Source: Margaritifera margaritifera
Lineage: Eukaryota; Mollusca; Bivalvia; Unionida; Margaritiferidae
Assembly: GCA_029931535.1 (NCBI GenBank)
Contig: JAQPZY010001297.1
Coordinates: 62,001 to 126,000, forward strand
Length of the DNA stretch: 64,000 nucleotides
Direction: 5' to 3'
Both the position numbers and the translations under genes were made by a program. Numbering within the stretch: the first letter of the stretch is position 1; every line of letters begins with the position of its first letter. Below the pieces are notes generated by a model. It was not told where the DNA came from. It ran no database searches and saw only the letters and a program-made list of their open reading frames with translations. Positions 57,291 to 64,000 of this stretch are shown here, in pieces.

Positions 57291-59405
57291 CTATTCTTGC
57301 AGTCGAAATAGGTGAGTTTTAAGAGCACTCTTGAATGAGATCACTGTGTCTTTGTGTCTAAGTTCAGTGGGCAATTCGTTCCACGTTACTGGGCCCTGGT
57401 ATGCAAAAGAACGTTGTCCGTATGACTTCATTTTGATAGTGGGAATAATGAGAATACGAGTGTCGGAAGAGGAGCGTAAGTATCTTGCTGGTGTGTACAC
57501 ATGGGTGAGGTGAGATAGGTATGTTGGACTGGAGCCAGTCAGTGAAACGTAGCATAGAGAACAAATTTTGTGTTTGATTCTGGATCGAATGGGTAGCCAG
57601 TGTAGGGTACAGAGCAGGGGGGAGGTGTGCTCAGTTCGAGGTACTCTAAGAATGATCCGAGCAGCTGTGTTTTAAACTTTTTGAAGTTTCTGGAGTAGAT
57701 ACTGAGACGAACCAGATAGAATTGAGTTACAATAGTCCAGTCTTGAAAGTATAAAGGAACACACAAGTGTTTTAGTGGCATCAACTGAATGATAATTGCG
57801 AATGGAGCTGATGCGTCTCAGCTCAAGATATGCAGCCTTGCATATGTTCATGACATGTTGGTGCAATGAGAGAGTACTGTCTAGAGTAACACCTAGGTTT
57901 CGTACTGACTGTGTGAATTTAATGTTGGTGTTGCTGATATTTATTGTTTGAGGTAAAGGATGTGAATGAGAAAGTCTTTGTGTTGTAATCAGAATAGCTT
58001 CAGTTTTATCATCATTCATCTGCAGCTTGTTACATGTCATCCATGATTTCACATCGGAAATGCACCTCTCTACACCTTGGAGGGTAGCATCAACTTCAGT
58101 TGGGTGGCTCGATTTGTATATTTGGGTGTCATCAGCGTACAATTGGTGAGACACTGGATGACGATCTATGACACTTGAGAGCGGCTGAGTGTATAGAATG
58201 AAGAGAACAGGTCCAAGAACAGAACCTTGTGGAACACCAAAACATAGATCAACTGGGCTGGAGTGTTTTCCATTTGTGGACACAATTTGTGTCCTGTTGA
58301 CCAAGTAGGACTTGAACCATAGTAAGGCTGTATCGTGAATGCCAAATACATGATGGAGACGGTGAAGTAATATATCATGGTCTATTGTGTCAAATGCTGC
58401 AGACAAGTCAAGGAGGGTGAGGACTGTAATCTTTCCACTATCCAAAGCAGAGAGAAGGTCGGTAACTACTTTCAGAAGGGTAGTTTCGGTACTGTGGCGA
58501 GGGCGATATGCAGACTGTACATTGCTAAAAAGACTGTTTGAATTCAGATGAGATACAAGTTGGGATAGAACAACTTTTTCTAAGATTTTTGACATGAATG
58601 GGAGGTTAGAAACTGGGCGGTAGTTCTTTAAATCGTTATGGTCAAGTTTTGGTTTCTTCAACAGAGGCTTTACAATGGCAGTTTTGAAAAATGATGGGAA
58701 TTCCCCGGATGAGAGAGACGAAATAATAACATCAGTTAGTGAAGGCAATATTGGATCTAAGCACTCAAGCAGCAGTGATGTCGGAATCGGATCAAGTTCA
58801 CATGACTTTGGGGCACTCTTCATCATGATTGTACGTACTAAATCCATAGAGACAGGTTCAAATGCTGCTAACGGTTGCCGCTGAAATTCTGTATTGCAAC
58901 TGTATGGCGACGACGAGTCAATTGAAATTGTGTTGTCAAGCTTTTCTCTAATGGTTTGTACTTTGTCACTGAAGAAATTTGCAAACTGGTTCGGAAGGTC
59001 GACTGAAGAGAAGGTAGTTGGAAGTGGTGTGCATTTGTTCCTTGACATTAGCTTGTTAGTAATCTCGAAGAGCTCTTTGCAGCTGGAACTTTCAGTAATC
59101 TTAGTACTGTAGAGGGCTGATTTCGCTGCATGGACTATGTTTGTAACATTCTTTTTAGCGGCGTCGTAGATTTGCTTGTGAATAGTGAGTCTGGTGGAAA
59201 GCCAAAGCCTCTCAGCCTTACGGCGGTCTCTTTTAGCAGTGCGAAGCTGGTCCCTAACACTGCTATACCACGGAGAACACTTGTGAATTGACACTCGACA
59301 CTTGGTTGCTGAGGCATGTTTGTCAAGCAATGAACGCAGGCAGTTATCAAGTTGTCCTGCTGTAGGAGGTAACAAAGTTGTTAGGATTGCTTGGATGTCA
59401 TGCAT
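57291..59405 (-). pseudogene. LINE reverse transcriptase ORF (CR1/L2 group)
   Basis: The uninterrupted 577-codon frame at 59405-57672 carries the RT blocks in order: LKNYRPVSNLPFMSKILEKV, SAYRPRHSTETTLLKVVTDL, LDLSAAFDTIDHDILLHRL, CFGVPQGSVLGPVLFILYTQ, and the catalytic YADDTQIY. It then has KSWMTCNKLQMNDDKTEAIL and VRNLGVTLDSTLSLHQHV. The frame ends prematurely at 57672. The expected C-terminal region continues in other frames (HWLPI-type segment, then GPVTWNELPTELRHKDTVIS at about 57370) to 57291. It copies element RNA at the nicked target in the nucleus. The RT active site is intact; at least one frameshift disables the tail. Confidence 0.85.
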
Positions 59406-60550
59406 TGCTGGGTTCTATTTGTCATACGGAGGTTTCTCTTAGTAGCAAATAAAGGTGGAGGGTTAGGGACTGATACGTCAAGCTGGCATATAATGCAGAA
59501 GTGATCTGATGCAAGTTCGTGGGACACCAGGGAGGACTGTACAATATTATCATCAGGTCTATGAAGAATCCAGTCTAAAATGTGACCATGTTTATGGGTG
59601 GGTTGGCTAACTGACTGTTTGAGGTTGAAAACGTGAATGGAATCTAGGATTTTCGATGTATATGGGTTTCCAGGAGAGTCAAAGTGAAAGTTGAAATCTC
59701 CAAGTATAATCAGGTTGCCACCTATCGAATTTCCATACTCCAAGAGATTCGGAAACTGCTCCAAAAAGAGCGATTCAGTTAGCTTGTTATTTCTACTAGG
59801 AGGAGGGCGGTAGAGGCAGAAAAAATGGACTGACCTTTGTTCCAGTGTGAGTGTGGTTTGGACTAGTTCAAACGATGTGTGGTAGAAACTGAAGGTTGTA
59901 GTGTGATTAAGACAGTTGATCATGAAGTTCTTTGCGATGATGGCAATTCCACCTCTGCGGGAGTGGCGGGGGAACGACTTGATGGAGTAATCGGGGGGTG
60001 TTAGATCCGAGCACTTGGGCTCAACGTCTGATGTTTTTAGCCATGTTCCTGTCAGGAAAAAGATGTCGATATTCTGATCGTTGATAAAATTAACTATTTC
60101 TGTGCGCTTTTTCAGTGGTCCTACTGATTGGGCATTGAATAATGCGATGCGCAGTGGTATCTCTTGGATAGTTGACACAAAGGTTGATGATTTCAGAGGA
60201 ATTTGAATTAAGTTATTTAAATTAACGGACGGAGTTTTCAAATTGCTGTGCCGGAAATGGTGAAAGGGAGATAACTTGAATTCTTCTTCCTGTTCTACTC
60301 CGGCCAGCTTTGAAACGTCAACGTTCTTTTTTCGCTTTCGTTTACATTTAAGTAATGATGAATGTAGTCCCAGGTCGTTTAGTCTAGTGCACAATGTTGT
60401 GTGGAGAGCCAAGGAGTGGTCATTTAAAGCAATTAATGAGGGTCCATCATAGCATAAACGGGTGGACTGGCGAGTATCACGTGATGGCGGTATATTCAAC
60501 AACAAAGGTAGTTGTAGCAGTGGAGCAAGACGGCTGAGAAAAAGTCTCAA
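59381..60550 (-). pseudogene. LINE apurinic-type endonuclease ORF
   Basis: 389 codons. The N-terminal 145 residues form a variable extension with a basic patch KCKRKRKKNVDVSKL. An APE-type endonuclease follows: IRIALFNAQSVGPLKKR-like start, DIFFLTGTWLKTSD, RRGGIAII, FFCLYRPP, LIILGDFNFH, HILDWILHR and HELASDHFCI. The conserved Glu of the ET(W/R) block is Gly here (LTGTW). It overlaps the RT frame by 25 bp in a different phase, so a single ancestral ORF has suffered a frameshift near 59390. Without the Glu, target nicking is expected to be impaired. Confidence 0.8.
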
Positions 60551-60560
60551 TTATGCGCCG

Positions 60561-60929
60561 TGATAGTGTAAGAGACGATGGCGGCATCATGCTGCTCGCC
60601 CAAAATATATCCCACGAGCTGGTTAAGGTAAATGACAACATTTTCTGTTTTTGCATATGGCGGCTATTAATTCCCTAAACTCGGGTACCAGTTATTGAAT
60701 CAAAGTCGAGCAAACCGTGACAAAAATACGCAAGAACTCAGGCTTTCGCTGCTTATCAAAATACTGGCCTAGTTGATTTACATATACCACCCAGCTACAG
60801 ATTGAAGAGTCTCCCTACAACACCGCCTGAAAAAGATCGGCGATATCAAAGCACAACTCACGTTATACCTGTAGACATCTATGTGCGCTAACAAATAGCT
60901 AGCCCCCTCCCCCCACCCCCCACCCCACG
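60561..60929. other. Junction sequence, unassigned
   Basis: Between the LINE 5' end and clear virus-type sequence. It contains GATGGCGGCATCATGCTGCT near 60578 and a CCCCTCCCCCCACCCCCCAC tract near 60903. It may be LINE 5' leader, viral remnant, or both. Confidence 0.3.
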
Positions 60930-61450
60930 CGATTTGTCCCAGTATGCAAAGAAAGCCGACCTCACGACTTTTGCACCTTAGAAAACGCCAGGCGTTAAGA
61001 TTGTGTTCTTTACAGCCAATGTCGCGGTGGTTGTTGGTTTCTCGGGTTTTTCGCCACTGGGACGCAACGCAGAACATTGGCAGTTTCCTCCTTAGCAAGA
61101 ACGGCGACATTTTCACCGTCCCGGGCGCGGGATTACACATAGTAAACCACCGCGGGGTCACGGCGATGGACCGTGGGAGGCGCATTCGATCCGCGTGAAT
61201 GGGGGCATGTGGATCCAAAACAATAGCACAGCCAAGCAGCAGCGTCGAATACGAAAACTTAACTATGTTCGTCGCAGGGAATGTCATCTGGTGCGAGAGC
61301 CTCAATCTCGACGTGCAGGGAACCGGTGCCTTAGCCGCTTAACCGTTTTCAGCCTCCGAAATTGGAACTTGCACCGTGCAAGCAAAGCTATAACGGAGCT
61401 GCCAGGCAGCACTGACGACGAAGCTTGGGCACAACTAGCAAAACAGGCGC
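60930..61450 (+). pseudogene. Fragment C: second fibre-like gene of the locus B copy
   Basis: Begins with DLSQYAKKADLTTFA, parallel to LAQYVTKA in locus B and ATKAELAAF in locus A gene 2. It continues with HWDATQNIGSFLLSKNGDIF near 61055, corresponding to YYHWDSTQN in locus A. Frameshifted pieces follow: VNGGMWIQNNSTA and LTMFVAGNVIWCESLNLDVQ, corresponding to the GDIIHCDGLNIKAQ block. It is cut off by (TA)n at 61454. This supports a two-fibre-gene arrangement in both viral copies. Confidence 0.48.
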
Positions 61451-61451
61451 C

Positions 61452-61453
<2 letters not shown>

Positions 61454-61515
<62 letters not shown>
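61454..61515. repeat. (TA)n microsatellite at the virus/Gypsy junction
   Basis: TA run of about 62 bp separating fragment C from the truncated Gypsy element. Confidence 0.96.
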
Positions 61516-61517
<2 letters not shown>

Positions 61518-61528
61518 CTTTTGTGTGA

Positions 61529-61786
61529 ATGTGTGTATGCCGGATGGCACGTGATGAACTAATGAAATCGGGGCGCAGATATGCCAAGTACTATAACCTC
61601 AGAGCGCGAAATAGGAAATTTGTTGCAGGAGATCAGATGCAAGTGCTTCTTCCTACTAGCACAAACAAGTTACTAGTTCAGTGGAAAGGTCCTTACGAAG
61701 TTAAAGAAGTCAAAGGTGACATGGACTATAAAATTGACATGAACGGTAATTTAAGAATATTCCATGCTAACATGCTTAAGCTATAA
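61529..61786 (+). pseudogene. Integrase C-terminal (GPY/F-like) module of the Gypsy element
   Basis: The 85-codon frame includes YAKYYNLRARNRKFVAGDQM and LLVQWKGPYEVKEVKGDMDY, ending NLRIFHANMLKL. The (N/R)xxFxxGDxV...W(K/R)GPYxV pattern is the GPY/F module at the end of Gypsy-type integrases. It lies upstream of the RT domain, not downstream. The catalytic core of the integrase is absent (truncation at 61.5 kb). Confidence 0.7.
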
Positions 61787-61861
61787 ATCAAAAGACAGAG
61801 CGACAATGTAGAAAAGGGGTATTAAATGTCGTTTGTACGGCAGTCGTCGACGATGACGTAG

Positions 61862-63316
61862 TTGACCCAGAAATCGAGGTTTCCCTTGAGTGTCCCTTTG
61901 GGTGTTGCGAGGGAAGGGGTAGATCAAGTCAGTGTGAGTGCGGAGTTGACCAAAGATCAGCGTCAACAAATCAACGCGGTCTTGGATAAATACTCAGACG
62001 TATTCACCGACAGACCAGGTTGTACAACCTTGGTAGACCTCACAATTCAACGGAATACGTCTGACCCCATTAGAATCAAAGGTTATCCGGTACCATATAA
62101 CGCACGAGAAGCTGTGGACGAAGAGCTGAGTAAAATATTAGATTTAGGGTGAATGAACCCTCCAACTCGCTATATTCTTCTCCCGTAGTGCTAGTCAGAA
62201 AAAAGACGTGACGAACCGATTCTGTATCGACTTCCGACAGTTAAATAAAATCACGGTGTTCGATGCAGAACCAATGCCAGATATGGAGGGGCTATTTGCG
62301 AAGTTGTCGGGCAACCGATATATTTCCAAATTGGATCTGTCCAAGGATATTGGCAGGTACCCATTGTTTAAGAGTCCCGTGCATTGACAGCATTTGCGAC
62401 TCAGAAAGGATTATATCAGTTCAAGATAATGCCATTCGGGTTAGTAGGTGCCAGTGCCACGTGTTGTCGCTTGATGGGCAAGTTGCTAAAGGGTTTAGCA
62501 AGCGTTGATAGCTTTGTTGATGACATATTTGTGTACACGGATACTTGGAGTGAGCACGTGTACGTTTTGATGGAACTTTTCGATAGACTCCGCAGAGCGA
62601 ACCTCACAGTGAGACCCACTAAATTCAGTTTTGGTTATACAGATTTAGAGTGTTTGGGTCATATGGTCAGTGGTTCGGGACAGTTGAAACCTCACCCGAA
62701 GCAAGTAGAAGCGATTAGAAACGCACCAAAGCCAGACAACAAGACACAAGTTCGTTCGTTTCTAGGTCTAGTAGGATTTTACAGAAAGTTTATACCAAAC
62801 TTTGCAGCCATTGCCAGCCCACTGTCTGATCTAACAAAGAAGGGGCAGCCAAATATATTAGAGTGGGGACCGCCACAAGATAGAGCTTTTTGTGCGCTGA
62901 AAAAGAAAGTAATCAGTGCACCTATATTAAAATTGCCAGATGTTAGCAAGCCCTTTATTTTAAGAACAGATGCCTCTGATACTGTTATTGGAGCAGTTTT
63001 ACTGCAAGAGCAAGATAACAATAAGTTGCCCGTAGCTTATGCGAGTAGGATATTGCAACCTAGGGAGAAAAACTATTCCGTAATTGAGAAAGAGTGTTTG
63101 GACGTAGTGTGGGGGATTGGGAAATATCATGCGTATCTTTTTGGGAGAGATTTCGTTCTCGAGACTGATCACCAACCCCTGTTGTATTTAAACAAGGCCA
63201 AGGTCGCTAACGCTCGATTGATGCGTTGGGCGCTGACACTACAACCTTTTCGCTTCCGTGTAGAGACAATAAAAGGGGTTGAAAATATAGGGACATACTA
63301 CTTGAGTAGGGCATGA
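61862..63316 (+). pseudogene. Gypsy reverse transcriptase-RNase H, frame-broken
   Basis: The RT N-terminus at 61862-62152 reads AELTKDQRQQINAVLDKYSD, then PGCTTLVDLTIQRNTSDPIR. A TGA and frame loss follow; KLDLSK (about 62332) preserves the first catalytic Asp region in another frame. The long frame 62384-63316 carries MPFGLVGASATCCRLMGKLL, the catalytic FVDDIFVYT, FLGLVGFYRKFIPNFAAIAS, and RNase H beginning FILRTDASDTVIGAVLLQ. It includes VIEKECLDVVWGIGKYH and FVLETDHQPLLYLN. It ends GTYYLSRA, where the usual N-x-AD-x-LSR is degraded. Function would be cDNA synthesis; this copy is inactive. Confidence 0.85.
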
Positions 63317-63424
63317 TTGGCAATTTTGATAAATATTTACCCAGTCTATCAAATCAAGATTCGTAATGATTTTTTTCTTTTACCCCTATTCCGTGATTGC
63401 GCAAACTGTGTCCATTTTATTTTT

Positions 63425-63434
63425 AGGGGAGAGG
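63425..63434 (+). promoter_or_regulatory. Polypurine tract of the Gypsy element
   Basis: AGGGGAGAGG, three bases before the TGTCACGG start of the 3' LTR, after a T-rich stretch; the usual position of the plus-strand primer. Confidence 0.75.
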
Positions 63435-63437
63435 TAT

Positions 63438-64000
63438 TGTCACGGAATAATGCAAGAAAATAATTTGGTATTGCATTAAACGATGATAACGTATATTTGA
63501 CTTTGTCGAAGCGTACAGCGTTAACTAGAGTAGCTTGTTTTTCTACCCTGACATATAGTTACTGAATGAGTACATCTCGTTGTAGGTTGTTTGCAGCGTG
63601 ATGCCCATGTTTCTCGACATGCACGGGTACTTTACCCTTGTGTCTTGAACGTCTTGTTTTTCTTTATATAATATAACTAGTAGGTTTTTTTTACTATAAG
63701 CGGTACATCATCGCTTGGATCTTGTCACGGAGTGTCGGTCTTGGAACCACAAAACTACAGCCATAGGGGTAAGTGATAACTGCTAAGATAACTTTGATAC
63801 CCGTGTACATTTATGTTTTTTATGGTGTTCGTATATTCTTATTTTTATCATTATCGTAAATTGGATAAAGCTTCGATATACAAAATAACCACTTTTAACA
63901 GACAATTCACTATTATAATTTATTCTATTTCACGTGTAGGATTCGAGTAGAAAGTTACACGTAGAGTAGAGTGCGGGTTTAATGTATTTTGTATAACTCA
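63438..64000 (+). repeat. 3' LTR of the Gypsy element (start only)
   Basis: Starts TGTCACGGAATAATGCAAGA directly after the polypurine tract and runs at least 563 bp to the window edge. A TATATAATATAA stretch near 63665 may be the LTR promoter. The end of the LTR is outside the window. Confidence 0.7.

Larger units (their letters stand above)
57103..60560 (-). mobile_element. Nearly full-length CR1/L2-type LINE
   Basis: Minus-strand element of about 3.45 kb. An EN-containing ORF is at 60550-59381 and an RT ORF at 59405-57672. A frameshifted C-terminus extends to 57291, and a 3' UTR runs to the (ATT)n tail at 57103-57119. The 3' end has AAGCGCTTAGAGCTTCTAAA and AGGCGCTATACAAAGTCCTC, the stem-like 3' terminus typical of L2/CR1-group LINEs. 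It separates locus B from fragment C. No clear target-site duplication was identified. Only a few disabling changes are present, so it is far younger than the flanking viral fragments. Confidence 0.8.
61516..64000 (+). mobile_element. Ty3/Gypsy LTR retrotransposon, 5'-truncated, continuing past the window
   Basis: Contains an integrase-tail-like module, RT-RNase H, polypurine tract and the beginning of the 3' LTR, all in plus orientation. The 5' LTR, gag, protease and integrase core are missing, the element starting right after the TA microsatellite. Reading frames are interrupted between 62150 and 62384. Confidence 0.8.

Overview
The window is AT-rich animal nuclear DNA with few genes and many repeats. 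Several features point to a mollusc, probably a bivalve, but this is inference: tRNA-derived SINEs ending in an AAACCAACAAAA-type tail, many foldback/MITE elements with internal tandem repeats, a decayed Toll-like-receptor LRR gene, and Gypsy, LINE and protein-primed-polymerase virus-like debris. No bacterial operons, CRISPR arrays or intact tRNA/rRNA genes were seen.

Layout. 1-1.8 kb: LRR pseudogene of Toll-like-receptor type (minus), with a small TIR insertion. 5.3-5.9 kb: a hairpin element and a 49-bp tandem array. 6.7-8.4 kb: frameshifted copy of a multi-copy Cys-rich protein family (minus), followed by a YqaJ-type exonuclease fragment (plus). 10.8-25.6 kb: no convincing gene. This stretch holds SINEs, a 73/47-bp array, a twin-palindrome element, a 31-bp minisatellite with trimeric higher-order structure, and a palindromic TCGTAATTACGA satellite beside a related MITE. 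26.3-29.2 kb: the only apparently intact cellular gene, a three-exon coiled-coil protein of about 313 aa. 31.5-39.1 kb: foldbacks, a solo LTR with a 4-bp target duplication, and a 2.8-kb block bounded by inverted repeats.

39.7-45.0 kb (minus; locus A) and 53.7-57.1 plus 60.9-61.45 kb (plus; locus B/C) are two decayed, related copies of a protein-primed-polymerase virus (Polinton/adintovirus-like). Locus A keeps a major-capsid-like gene, a small pX-like gene, two consecutive fibre-like genes with a shared leader, and an unassigned gene overlapping a membrane-protein gene at TAATG. Locus B keeps polymerase, capsid C-terminus, pX-like, adenain-like protease and fibre-like pieces. A nearly full-length CR1/L2-type LINE (57.1-60.56 kb, minus) separates the B and C fragments. 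Between A and B lie three fragments of other LINEs and a large foldback.

61.5-64.0 kb: the 3' part of a Ty3/Gypsy element, with an integrase-tail-like module unusually placed upstream of RT-RNase H, then a polypurine tract and the start of the 3' LTR. Almost all mobile and viral reading frames are broken, so they look like fossils. All alignments were made by eye.
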